A stretch of DNA of 64,000 bases from Deltaproteobacteria bacterium (GTDB lineage: Bacteria; Myxococcota_A; UBA9042; PHBI01; JACKFB01). The position numbers were made by a program, and so were the translations under genes. Position 1 is the stretch's first letter; each line of letters begins with the position of its first letter. Below, one piece after another: positions 29,507 through 37,557 of this stretch. The DNA is taken from the NCBI GenBank assembly GCA_020632695.1, contig JACKFB010000013.1, forward strand, positions 1 to 64,000, in the 5' to 3' direction. The notes below the pieces were generated by a model that had not been told where the DNA came from, searched no databases, and saw nothing but the letters and a program-made list of their open reading frames with translations.

Positions 29507-30258
29507 CGGCGCACCTCGAGGCCGGCGGCCGCCATCTCGCGCTTGACGTCGTCGACGGTCATCTCGCCGTAGTGGAAGATGCTGGCCGCCAGCACGGCGC
29601 TCGCCCCGGCCGCCAGCGCCTCGATGAGGTGCGCCGACGACGCCGCGCCGCCCGAGGCGATGACCGGCACCCGCACCGCGTCGCTGACCGCCCGCAGCAG
29701 CGTCGTGTCGTAGCCGGACTTCGTGCCGTCGCGGTCCCAGCTCGTCAGCAGGATCTCACCGGCTCCGCGGGCCACCCCGTCGCGCGCCCACTGCACCGCG
29801 TCGATGCCGGTGCGGTGCGTCCCCGAGCGGGTCACCACCTCGAAGCCCCCATCGGCGCGCGCCGCCGCGTCCAGGGCCAGCACCGTGCACTGGCAGCCGA
29901 AGCGGGTCGCCAGCTCCTCGAGGATCTCCGGCCGCTCGACCGCCGCCGTGTTCACCGACACCTTGTCGGCGCCGGCGTCGAGCAGCCGCGCGGCGTCGTC
30001 GACCCGGCGCACGCCGCCGCCCACGGTCAGCGGGATGCGCAGCACCTCGCGCACGCGCCGCACCGTGTCGACGGCGTGGCCGCGGCCCTCGGGGGTGGCC
30101 GACACGTCCAGGATCACCAGCTCGTCGGCGCCCTGCTCCTCATAGGCGGCGGCGCGCTCGGCCGGGTCGCCCGCGTCGCGCAGGCCCTGGAACTTGATGC
30201 CCTTGACCACGCGTCCGTCGCGCACGTCGAGGCAGGGGATGATGCGGACGGTGAGCAT
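29503..30258 (-). CDS. hisF: Imidazole glycerol phosphate synthase, cyclase subunit
   Basis: The 251-residue TIM barrel begins MLTVRIIPCLDVRDGRVVKG, with the catalytic Asp in PCLDV. ELVILDVSATPEGR, VGGGVRRVDDA, ADKVSVNTAAV, ILLTSWDRDGTKSGYD (second catalytic Asp) and ASGGAASSAHL follow in family order. With HisH it uses glutamine-derived ammonia to make imidazole glycerol phosphate and AICAR. Its ATG overlaps the hisH stop by one base (TGATG), and its stop overlaps the next start (ATGA). Confidence 0.97.
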   Translation of the reverse strand: MLTVRIIPCLDVRDGRVVKGIKFQGLRDAGDPAERAAAYEEQGADELVILDVSATPEGRGHAVDTVRRVREVLRIPLTVGGGVRRVDDAARLLDAGADKVSVNTAAVERPEILEELATRFGCQCTVLALDAAARADGGFEVVTRSGTHRTGIDAVQWARDGVARGAGEILLTSWDRDGTKSGYDTTLLRAVSDAVRVPVIASGGAASSAHLIEALAAGASAVLAASIFHYGEMTVDDVKREMAAAGLEVRR

Positions 30259-30866
30259 CAGTTGGACTCCAGCCAGCGGGTGAGCAGCGCTTGGCCCCAC
30301 GCGCCGCTCAGCTCCGGGTGGAACTGGCAGGCCAGCAGCGAGCCGCGCTCCAGCGCGCCCACGAAGGGGCCGCCGTGGTCGGTCATCGCGCCGGTGTAGC
30401 CCTCGGGCATCGCCTCCACCCGGTACGAGTTGGCGTAGTAGGCGTAGCCGTCCTCGAGCAGGCGGCTGCCCTCGAGGGGGCGCACCCGGTTCCAGCCGAG
30501 CTGCGGGATGATGAGGCCCTCGGGGAAGCGCCGCACGTGACCGGGCACTACGCCCAGGCCGGCGACGCCCGGCGTCTCGTCGCTGGACTCGAAGAGGAGC
30601 TGCAGCCCCAGGCAGATGGCCATCAGCGGTCGTCCGGCGCGCGCGCGCTCGGCCAGCGGTGCCGAGAGGCCTCGCGCGTCCAGCTCGTCCATGGCCGCCC
30701 CGAAGGCGCCCACGCCCGGCAGCATCACCCGGTCCGACGCCTCGATGTCCGCCGGGTCCTGGGTCAGGAAGGGGTCGGCGCCCGCCCGGCGCAGTCCGGC
30801 CAGCACCGAGGCGAGGTTGGCCGACCCGGTGCGCACCACGGCGACCTGCACGGCGGAACCGGCCAT
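30258..30866 (-). CDS. hisH: Imidazole glycerol phosphate synthase, glutaminase subunit
   Basis: This 202-residue class I glutamine amidotransferase has the nucleophile in MAICLGLQLLFES and the His-Glu of the triad in ACQFHPELSG. MLPGVGAFGAAM is the P-loop-like oxyanion region, and GWNRVRP and YYANSYRV are typical HisH motifs. It supplies ammonia to HisF. The ATG at 30866 overlaps the hisB stop by one base (TGATG). The first residues (MAGSAVQVAVVRTGSAN) match the family start. Confidence 0.96.
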   Translation of the reverse strand: MAGSAVQVAVVRTGSANLASVLAGLRRAGADPFLTQDPADIEASDRVMLPGVGAFGAAMDELDARGLSAPLAERARAGRPLMAICLGLQLLFESSDETPGVAGLGVVPGHVRRFPEGLIIPQLGWNRVRPLEGSRLLEDGYAYYANSYRVEAMPEGYTGAMTDHGGPFVGALERGSLLACQFHPELSGAWGQALLTRWLESN

Positions 30867-31459
30867 CAGAGCACCCCCTTGGTGCTGGGGATGTCGCTGT
30901 GGCCGTCGCGCGCCACCGCCTGGCGCAGCGCCAGCGCCAGCGCCTTGAAGGCGCTCTCCGAGCGGTGGTGATCGTTGTCGCCGCGCAGCACGTCCACATG
31001 CAGCGAGGCGCGCGCCGCGATGGCCAGCGACTGGAACACGTGGGTGATCAGCTCGGTGTCCAGGTCGCCGATGCGCTCGCGTTGGAGGCCCAGGGCCACC
31101 TGGGGCCACGGCCGCCCCGAGAGGTCGACCACGGCCCGCGCCAGCGCCTCGTCGAGCGGGGCGTAGGCGTGACCGAAGCGCGCGATGCCGCGCCGGTCGC
31201 CCAGCGCCTGGTCCAGCGCCTGGCCCAACGCCAGCGCGCAGTCCTCGCTGGTGTGGTGGCCGTCCACCTCCAGGTCGCCGGTGCAGCGCAGCTCCAGGTC
31301 GAAGCGGGCGTGGCGCGCCAGCGTCGTCAGCATGTGGTCGAGGAACCCGATGCCGGTGGCCACGTCGGCCTGACCCGTGCCGTCCAGGTCGAGCACGAGG
31401 CGGATGTCGGTCTCGCGGGTCTTGCGCGCGAGCTCGGCGCGGCGGGCGGGCGTGGTCAT
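30866..31459 (-). CDS. hisB: Imidazoleglycerol-phosphate dehydratase
   Basis: The 197-residue monofunctional IGPD has the duplicated metal-binding motifs GFLDHMLTTLARHARFDL with DGHHTSEDCALALG, and VFQSLA with DNDHHRSESAFKALA. It dehydrates imidazole glycerol phosphate to imidazole acetol phosphate. There is no N-terminal phosphatase domain as in the enterobacterial bifunctional HisB; in this operon the phosphatase is instead fused to HisC. Its ATG overlaps the stop of the hisC/HAD gene (ATGA). Confidence 0.97.
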   Translation of the reverse strand: MTTPARRAELARKTRETDIRLVLDLDGTGQADVATGIGFLDHMLTTLARHARFDLELRCTGDLEVDGHHTSEDCALALGQALDQALGDRRGIARFGHAYAPLDEALARAVVDLSGRPWPQVALGLQRERIGDLDTELITHVFQSLAIAARASLHVDVLRGDNDHHRSESAFKALALALRQAVARDGHSDIPSTKGVL

Positions 31460-33195
31460 GGCAGCATCTCCTCCAGGGCGGCGAGGCCGGTGAGCACCCG
31501 GGCGGCGCCGGTGGCGTAGAGCGAGGCTTCGACGAGCCCGGCGTCCTCGCCGGGGGCGATCACGCCGATGGGAACGACGCCGGCGGCGCGGGCCGAGCGG
31601 ATGTCGTCGGGGGTGTCGCCGACCATCCAGGCGCTCCGGACGCCGAGCTGGGACAGCGCGGCGCGCACCACGGTCGGATCGGGCTTGGCCGGGCCGTCCT
31701 CCATGCAGACGACCGCGCCGAAGAGATCGGCGATGCCTTGCTCCTCGAGGAACCGGACGGCGTCGCGGCGGGGCCGCCCGGTGACCACGGCCAGGTCCAG
31801 CCGGTGGGCCAGGCGCTCGAGCAGCGGCCGGCCGCCGAGGAGGCGCTCGGTGCTGCGGAGGCCCGGAGTGTCGCCCTCGCCCTGGTAGAGCGCCTCGAAG
31901 CGCCGGGTGACGTCCTCGAGCGAGGCCTCTACGCCGCGCGCGGCCATCAGCTCGCGGGTGAGCACCCAGTCGTTGTTGGCGTTGCCGCGCGCCTTGGCCC
32001 TGGCGATGGCGTCGTGGTCCAGGGTGACGCCGAAGCTCATGGCCGTCTCGATGATCGCCCGCCGGTAGCTGCCGGACACGTCGGCCAGCACGCCGTCCAT
32101 GTCGAAGATCAGCGCCTCGGGGGCCAGGGTCGCCCGCAGCGCGCGGGACAGGCGCGCGGCGTCGTCGGGGTCGCCGGGGCAGGTGATGCGGCAGGCGCCG
32201 TCGAGCTCGGGGTGGCCCGGCCACACGCGGACGCCGATGCCCAGGCCGGCCAGCCCGTCCCGCAGCCAGGCGGCGCGCGGCGTGCGGCCGAAGACGAAGT
32301 TGCCCTGAGACGGCAGGGCGTCGACGCCCAGGTCGGTGAGCTGAGCGAAGAGCTCCGCGCGCTCGGTGCGGATGCGGTCGACGAAGCGGCGCATGGCCTC
32401 GTGCCCCTCGGCGACCTGGCGGCAGCCCAGCAGCACCGAGGGCGCCGACACGGCGTAGGGGTTGCCGGCGGCGCGCAGCCAGCCGACGTAGCGCGCCGGC
32501 CCCAGGGCGTAGCCGATGCGCAGCCCGGCGAGGCCCCACGCCTTCGACAGCGTGCGGAACACGATGGCGTTGGGCAGGGTCAGCGCCACCGAGGTCAGCT
32601 CCTCGTCGGCGAACTCGCCGTAGGCCAGGTCCACCAGCAGCATCGCGCGTGGGGCGGCGGCCGACAGGCGGCGCAGGTCCTCGGCGCTGGCGACGGCGCC
32701 GGTGGGGTTGTTGGGGGTGACGACTGCGATGGCGGCGGTAGCGTCGGTGACCTCGGCGATGACGGCGTCGGTGGGGAAGGCGCCGCGCGGCCACGGCACC
32801 TCGCGCACCTCGGCGCCCACCAGCGTGGCGTAGCGCCCGATCATCTCGAAGGTGGGGACCGGCAGGATGAGCTCGCGACCCGGCGCCAGCAGCGAGCGCG
32901 CCGCCCGGTCGAGGGCGTCGTCGCCGCCCGAGGTCACCAGGACCTCCTCGGGCGTGAGGCTGTAGACCTCGGCCAGCACCTTCTCGAGCGCGGTGGCCTT
33001 GGGGTAGCGGCGGGCCAGCTCCGGGTCGGCGCTGGCCAGCGGCGCCCACACCGACGGCGAGGGGCGCTGGCCCTCGTTGCCGTCCAGCACCAGGTCCACG
33101 GGCGCCGGGTGGCGCGGGACCCGGTAGGGCACCAGGCCGGCGATGGCGGGGGAGGGGGCCGGTCCGGGCGTCGGGCTGTCGGCCGCGGCGCTCAC
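31456..33195 (-). CDS. hisC: HisC aminotransferase fused to a HAD phosphatase
   Basis: The 579-residue protein has residues 1-355 as a HisC-type aminotransferase: LDGNEGQRPSPSV, TSGGDDALDR, VTPNNPTG, the PLP lysine in RTLSKAWGLAGLRIGY, and a substrate-binding region ending RITCPGDPDDA. Residues 365-579 are a HAD subfamily IA hydrolase: motif I IFDMDGVLADVSGSY, motif II VVTGRPR, motif III Lys in AKPDPTVV, motif IV MVGDTPDDI. HisC makes L-histidinol phosphate and the operon has no other histidinol-phosphate phosphatase, so the HAD half very probably performs that next step. HAD proteins of this type are known beside or fused to his genes. The GTG at 33195 overlaps the hisG stop (GTGA). Confidence 0.93.
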   Translation of the reverse strand: MSAAADSPTPGPAPSPAIAGLVPYRVPRHPAPVDLVLDGNEGQRPSPSVWAPLASADPELARRYPKATALEKVLAEVYSLTPEEVLVTSGGDDALDRAARSLLAPGRELILPVPTFEMIGRYATLVGAEVREVPWPRGAFPTDAVIAEVTDATAAIAVVTPNNPTGAVASAEDLRRLSAAAPRAMLLVDLAYGEFADEELTSVALTLPNAIVFRTLSKAWGLAGLRIGYALGPARYVGWLRAAGNPYAVSAPSVLLGCRQVAEGHEAMRRFVDRIRTERAELFAQLTDLGVDALPSQGNFVFGRTPRAAWLRDGLAGLGIGVRVWPGHPELDGACRITCPGDPDDAARLSRALRATLAPEALIFDMDGVLADVSGSYRRAIIETAMSFGVTLDHDAIARAKARGNANNDWVLTRELMAARGVEASLEDVTRRFEALYQGEGDTPGLRSTERLLGGRPLLERLAHRLDLAVVTGRPRRDAVRFLEEQGIADLFGAVVCMEDGPAKPDPTVVRAALSQLGVRSAWMVGDTPDDIRSARAAGVVPIGVIAPGEDAGLVEASLYATGAARVLTGLAALEEMLP

Positions 33196-34070
33196 GGGAC
33201 GATCTGGGCGAGGGTGGACACGACGATGTCGGTGCCGCCCCGGGACTTCAGGAGCGGGATGAGCTCGGGGAGCTGGGCGCGCGGCACGGCGGCCTTCACC
33301 GCGTAGCCGGCGTCGCCGTGCAGCCGCGACACCGTCGGCTCGCGCATGCACGGCAGCACCTCGATGAGCGACTCGAGCTGCGCGCCCGGGACGTTGAGCT
33401 CGACCATCACGCGGCGGCGCGCCTCGATGACCGAGCGCATCAGCAGCACCACGTGCTCGATGGCCGCGCGCTTCTCCGGCACGTCCAGCGCCTTGGGGTG
33501 CGCGTAGAGCCGGGTCGAGGAGCGCATCAGCTCGTCGACGATCTCCAGCCCGTTGGCCCGCAGGGTGCTGCCGGTGGCGGTGTTGTCGACGATGCAGTCG
33601 GCGTCCTCGGGCGGGAACACCTCGGTGGCCCCGTACGAGCGCACGAAGACCGCGTCCAGCCCCTGGCGCGCGATCCACTGGCGGGTCATGCGCTCGTACT
33701 CCGACGCGACCACCAGGCGCGAGGCCGGCAGCCGCCCGTCGACGACGATCTCGCGCGGCGCCGCCGCCACGATGCGCACCGGGTCCAGCCCCGTGTCGAG
33801 GACCTCGACCAGCTCGGCCTCCAGCTCGGCCACCCAGTCGGCGCCCGCGAAGCCGAAGTCCCGCGAGCCCAGGTGCAGCATCTCGACGATGTTCTGCGGC
33901 TTGAGGATCTTCGTGTCGAAGCCCGGCAGCGAGATGGTCGGGCGGTAGCCGCGCTCGCTCGAGCGCACCTGGATGCCCGCGTCGGCCAGCAGGGCGAACA
34001 CTCCCTCCTGCATGCGGCCCTTGGGGAGGGCCAGCCGGACGGCGGCCTGATTGTCGGAGGCGGCGATCAT
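33192..34070 (-). CDS. hisG: ATP phosphoribosyltransferase, long form
   Basis: The 292-residue enzyme is the first and controlling step of histidine synthesis. It has ALPKGRMQEGVFALL, RDFGFAGADWV and the PRPP loop DCIVDNTATGSTLRANGL. The C-terminal about 75 residues form the HisG_C regulatory domain (MVELNVPGAQLESLIEVLPCM), so this is the long form, inhibited by histidine and independent of HisZ. GAGGAA lies 5 nt before the ATG at 34070. It is the first enzyme gene of the operon; a His-rich leader ORF lies 112 nt upstream. Confidence 0.97.
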   Translation of the reverse strand: MIAASDNQAAVRLALPKGRMQEGVFALLADAGIQVRSSERGYRPTISLPGFDTKILKPQNIVEMLHLGSRDFGFAGADWVAELEAELVEVLDTGLDPVRIVAAAPREIVVDGRLPASRLVVASEYERMTRQWIARQGLDAVFVRSYGATEVFPPEDADCIVDNTATGSTLRANGLEIVDELMRSSTRLYAHPKALDVPEKRAAIEHVVLLMRSVIEARRRVMVELNVPGAQLESLIEVLPCMREPTVSRLHGDAGYAVKAAVPRAQLPELIPLLKSRGGTDIVVSTLAQIVP

Positions 34071-34102
34071 CGGGTTCCTCGTCGATCGGGGTCAGGCGAT
34101 GG

Positions 34103-34138
34103 GGCGCCGACGAGGTCGCGAGACCAGACGCCGGCACC
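34103..34138 (-). promoter_or_regulatory. Hairpin between the his leader ORF and hisG (attenuator candidate)
   Basis: On the minus strand GGTGCCG (34138-34132) can pair with CGGCGCC (34109-34103), allowing one G-U pair, enclosing an inner GGTC-TCGC-GACC hairpin. It lies 45 nt after the leader stop and ends 33 nt before hisG. No T-run follows, so if it acts in attenuation it is not a textbook intrinsic terminator; it could instead act on Rho access or on hisG translation. Confidence 0.4.
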
Positions 34139-34182
34139 GGGGGAAGGGAGGCCAGCGTGGGTGTTGCGGTGCGCGCGCGCGC

Positions 34183-34251
34183 CTAGACCAACGCCGTCCA
34201 GCCCCCGTGGGGGTGGTGATGGCGATGGAGATGGGCCTCGAGCCGCGTCAT
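34183..34251 (-). CDS. hisL: Putative histidine leader peptide
   Basis: A 22-codon ORF starts at the ATG at 34251 and ends with TAG at 34183-34185. It contains seven His codons, clustered as HLHRHHHPH in the middle, then GGWTALV and stop. It precedes hisG by 112 nt on the same strand. This is the hallmark of ribosome-mediated attenuation: stalling at His codons under histidine shortage alters folding of the downstream RNA. CCCCC-AC-GGGGG at 34202-34213 lies at the end of the His run and may be part of the switching structure. No clear ribosome site is visible. A GATAGC hexamer ends 7 nt before the ATG, so the mRNA may be leaderless. Confidence 0.75.
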   Translation of the reverse strand: MTRLEAHLHRHHHPHGGWTALV

Positions 34252-34357
34252 GCAGCGAGCTATCGCACACCGGCCGCCCCGGATCCAGGGGAAACGTCCC
34301 GTCCAGCGCCGCCGCCGCCGCCGACGTTGCGCCTTCGCGGGCCTTCAGCCACCTTGG

Positions 34358-36196
34358 ATGGCGGCACGTCACGTCGGCGCCCCGACGGACGACAAGGTGC
34401 GGTGCGACGTGGACTTTGCGATCGTCTGGGTGTTCGGCGTCACGGCGCTGGCGCTCGTCCTCTTCGTCAGCGGCCGCGTGTCGGTCGATCAGGTGGCCAT
34501 CGCGGTCCCCGTGCTCCTGCTCCTGGGAGGCGTCGTCACGCCCGAGCAGGCCGTCGCCGGGCTCTCCAGCCGCGTGACGGTGACCGTCGCCGCCATCCTG
34601 GTCCTGGGCCTCGGCCTCGAGAAGAGCGGCGCCGTCGACGCGGTCGGCCGCTGGGCCGTGGCCGCGCCGCTGGGCGGCCCCAGGACCCGCCTCTTCCTCA
34701 TCTGCCTCATCGCCGGCCTGGTCTCGCCCTTCCTCAACAACACCGCGGTGGTCGCCGTGCTCCTGCCGGTGGTCATCCGCGTCGCCCGCTCCGTCGACCG
34801 GCCCCCCTCGACGATGCTCATCCCGCTGAGCTACGCCGCCATCCTCGGCGGCACGATCACGCTCATCGGCACCTCGACCAACCTCGTCGTCCACGGCATG
34901 GCCCAGAGCCGCGGCCTCGACGCCCTCTCGATGTTCTCCATCGCGCCGCTCGGCCTCATCTACTTCGGGGTCGGGCTGCTCTACCTCTTCACCGTCGGCG
35001 CCTGGCTGCTCCCCCGCCGCGAGCCGCCCCCCGACCTCGCGCGCCACTACGACGTGCGCAGCTTCGAGACCGAGCTGGTCGTCACCGCCGAAAGCCCCGC
35101 CGTGGGCTCTTCCCTGGCGGCGCTAGGCTGGGCCGACACCTATGGCGTCCTGGTGCGCTCGATCCACCGCCCGAGCACCGGCCAGGCCTTCTCGGGCCCC
35201 CGCACCCCCCTGGCCGAGGGCGACCTGCTGCTGGTCCGCGGTCAGAGCGCCCAGCTCGTCCTGCTGGCCGCCGAACAGCGCCTGGCCGGCCCGGCCGACG
35301 TCTCCCGCTACGGCCGCGAGCTGGACGACGAGGAGGGCCATCTGGTCGAGCTGATGGTCGGCCCGGGCTCGCACCTCATCGACCGCACCCTGCGCCAGAT
35401 CCGCTTCCAGAGCCGCTACGGCGTCGTGGTCGTCGGCATCCAGCACCACGGCCGCGCCGTGCCCTCGCGCCTGGGCGACGTGCGCCTCGCCGTCGGCGAC
35501 CTGCTGCTGGTCCAAGGCCGCGCCGACGCCCTCGAGACCCTCGTCCGCATCCGCGGCCTGGTCCCGCTCGGCGAGCGCGACCACCCCCGCCCCACCCAGC
35601 GCTGGCGGGCCGTCCTGGCCGCCTGCATCCTGGTCGCCGTCGTGGCCACGGCCGGCCTGGGCCTGACCTCGATCCTGGCCTCGGCCATGGTCGGCGTCGT
35701 GGCGCTGGTCTTCACCGGCTGCCTGCGTCTGGACGACATCTACCGGGACATGGACTGGCGCGTCATCGCCCTGCTGGCCGGCCTGGTCCCCCTCGGCCTC
35801 GCCATGGACTCCAGCGGCGCCTCGCGGCTCATCGCCGACCTCGTCGCGGGCGCCATCCACGGCCTCCCACCGGCCGCCGCCATCGGCCTCATCTACCTCT
35901 TCGCCTCGCTGATCACCGAGATCATGTCCAACGCCGCCGCCGCGCTGCTGCTGACCCCCATCGCCCTGGAGGTCGCCCACGCCACCCACGCCAACCCCTA
36001 CGCCCTCATCGTGGCCGTGATGTTCGGGTGCTCGGCCAGCTTCATGACCCCGATGGGCTACCAGACCAACGCGATGGTGCACGGCCCGGGAGGCTACCGC
36101 TTCATCGACTTCGTGCGCGTCGGTCTGCCGCTCAACCTGCTGCTGCTGGCGCTGGCGAGCCTGCTCATCCCGCTCTTCTGGCCCGTCGGCGGGTGA
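34358..36196 (+). CDS. SLC13/DASS-type transporter with two TrkA-C domains
   Basis: The roughly 612-residue membrane protein has hydrophobic segments at both ends around a central soluble part. Family signatures are LVSPFLNNTAVVAVLLP, GTITLIGTSTNLVVHG and, in the second half, SLITEIMSNAAAALLLTPIA with ASFMTPMGYQTNAMVHGPG. These are the paired SNT/Na+ sites of anion:sodium symporters for sulfate or dicarboxylates. Two RCK_C/TrkA-C domains lie between (about residues 185-255 and 275-350, each ending EGDLLLVRG or VGDLLLVQG). The ATG at 34358 is used, but in-frame GTGs at 34397 and 34409 are plausible; the latter has AAGG 11 nt upstream and starts right at the first membrane helix. It is divergent from the his operon. 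Confidence 0.88.
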   Translation: MAARHVGAPTDDKVRCDVDFAIVWVFGVTALALVLFVSGRVSVDQVAIAVPVLLLLGGVVTPEQAVAGLSSRVTVTVAAILVLGLGLEKSGAVDAVGRWAVAAPLGGPRTRLFLICLIAGLVSPFLNNTAVVAVLLPVVIRVARSVDRPPSTMLIPLSYAAILGGTITLIGTSTNLVVHGMAQSRGLDALSMFSIAPLGLIYFGVGLLYLFTVGAWLLPRREPPPDLARHYDVRSFETELVVTAESPAVGSSLAALGWADTYGVLVRSIHRPSTGQAFSGPRTPLAEGDLLLVRGQSAQLVLLAAEQRLAGPADVSRYGRELDDEEGHLVELMVGPGSHLIDRTLRQIRFQSRYGVVVVGIQHHGRAVPSRLGDVRLAVGDLLLVQGRADALETLVRIRGLVPLGERDHPRPTQRWRAVLAACILVAVVATAGLGLTSILASAMVGVVALVFTGCLRLDDIYRDMDWRVIALLAGLVPLGLAMDSSGASRLIADLVAGAIHGLPPAAAIGLIYLFASLITEIMSNAAAALLLTPIALEVAHATHANPYALIVAVMFGCSASFMTPMGYQTNAMVHGPGGYRFIDFVRVGLPLNLLLLALASLLIPLFWPVGG

Positions 36197-36221
36197 GCTC
36201 GGCGAGGACGGCTGCCGCCTC

Positions 36222-37298
36222 TCAAGGCAGCAGCGTCATCCGGATGGAGCGCGGCACGGTCACCATCGCCTCGGTGCTGGCGATCATCGCCCAGCCGTAG
36301 CGGCCCGGCGGCAGCTTGTCGCCGATGGCGTCCAGGCGCAGGTTCGACGCGAAGAAGCCGTTGGTGGTCACCGAACTCTCGTAGACGAAGAGCGCCTGGC
36401 CGCCGTCCTCCGGCAGCACCATGAAGTAGAGGCGCGTGAGGCCGGGGTCGACCTGCCCGGAGAGCCGGTAGGTCACCTCGCGCTCGAACAGGCGCGCCGG
36501 GACGCCCTCGACCCACTGCACGCCCATGTCGGCGAAGGCGTCTCGCGGGACCTCGCTGGGCGCCTCGGGCCCCAGCAGCAGCGGCCCCAGGCCCGCGGGG
36601 CGGAACACGCCGTCGTCGGTGGCCGGCAGGCGGGTGCACCCGAAGGGCGCCGTGCGGCCCACGAAGCGCGCGGGCAGCGTCTCGCTCCACAGGTTCTCGA
36701 CCTGGAAGTGCAGGTGCGGCCCGGAGAGCTGGCCGCTGAGGCCGGTCGCGCCGAGCACGGCTCCCGCGGCGACCGACTGGCCGGGGCTCACGGTGGCGCT
36801 GCCCTCGGCCAGGTGCACGTACTCGGTGAACAGGCCGCCGCCGTGATCCAGGAGCACGTAGTTGGCGTCGTCGGCGTAGCTGTCGTCGTCGCCGGAGGCG
36901 GTCGAGTCGTCGCGCACCAGGGTGACGATGCCCGGAGCCGCCGCGTGCACCTCGGTGCCCAGCGGCACGTCGAAGTCCCAGGCGTAGCGGAGGCGCCCCG
37001 TGTGGGTCGGGCCCTGGTCGTTGCCCTGGCTCACCGTCGCGGCGTCGCCGTCGCCGAGCGGGATCAGCAGCGTGAGCGGGACGGGGGTGCCCTGGGCGCG
37101 GGCGTCGTCCCAGAGCGCGGAGGTCGTCGGCGGGACGGCGATGTCGGGGCAGGGGTGGCCCTCGGGCACCACCCGCGCGGGGGTGCCGCCCCCGGAGTCG
37201 CACGCGGGCAGCCCGGCGCCGGCGAGCGCGAGCAGGAGCCCCAACGCAGCGGCCGGCGCGAGGCGCGACGAGGTGGGCGTGTGAGAGGGTGTCGACAT
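36222..37298 (-). CDS. M23-family peptidase lipoprotein
   Basis: This encodes a 358-residue precursor with a signal and lipobox LPAC near residue 33. The central domain has M23 features: LRYAWDFDVPLGTEVHAAAPG, LLDHGGGLFTEYVHL and SGPHLHFQVEN. The HxH and the metal Asp are present. The first metal His of LytM (four before the Asp) is not at the usual place, and the nearest His is seven before the Asp (THTGRLRYAWD), so activity needs care. The C-terminal 130 residues form a beta-rich domain with no family I know. It is a probable envelope endopeptidase or LytM-like activator. It is convergent with the transporter. Confidence 0.82.
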   Translation of the reverse strand: MSTPSHTPTSSRLAPAAALGLLLALAGAGLPACDSGGGTPARVVPEGHPCPDIAVPPTTSALWDDARAQGTPVPLTLLIPLGDGDAATVSQGNDQGPTHTGRLRYAWDFDVPLGTEVHAAAPGIVTLVRDDSTASGDDDSYADDANYVLLDHGGGLFTEYVHLAEGSATVSPGQSVAAGAVLGATGLSGQLSGPHLHFQVENLWSETLPARFVGRTAPFGCTRLPATDDGVFRPAGLGPLLLGPEAPSEVPRDAFADMGVQWVEGVPARLFEREVTYRLSGQVDPGLTRLYFMVLPEDGGQALFVYESSVTTNGFFASNLRLDAIGDKLPPGRYGWAMIASTEAMVTVPRSIRMTLLP

Positions 37299-37557
37299 GT
37301 GCTCCCGTCGCCTGGCTGGCTCACGTGATTCCATGCACTTCCGAGCCTCGGTTTCATGCTGGCAGCATGCGCCGTCGGCTCCGAAGCGCCTGGCATCGCG
37401 TCGCTGGCACCCGGCTCGGTCCGCATACGTCAACACCCGCTGGGGCGCGGCGCGCATGCTGGCGAGCGTACGCGCATCCCGTCCTGGCGCAAACCGGTGG
37501 TCTTGCGAAGCGCCGGACCCCCTGCGACACTTCACGTCCTGTCCCGAGGAGGTGTTC

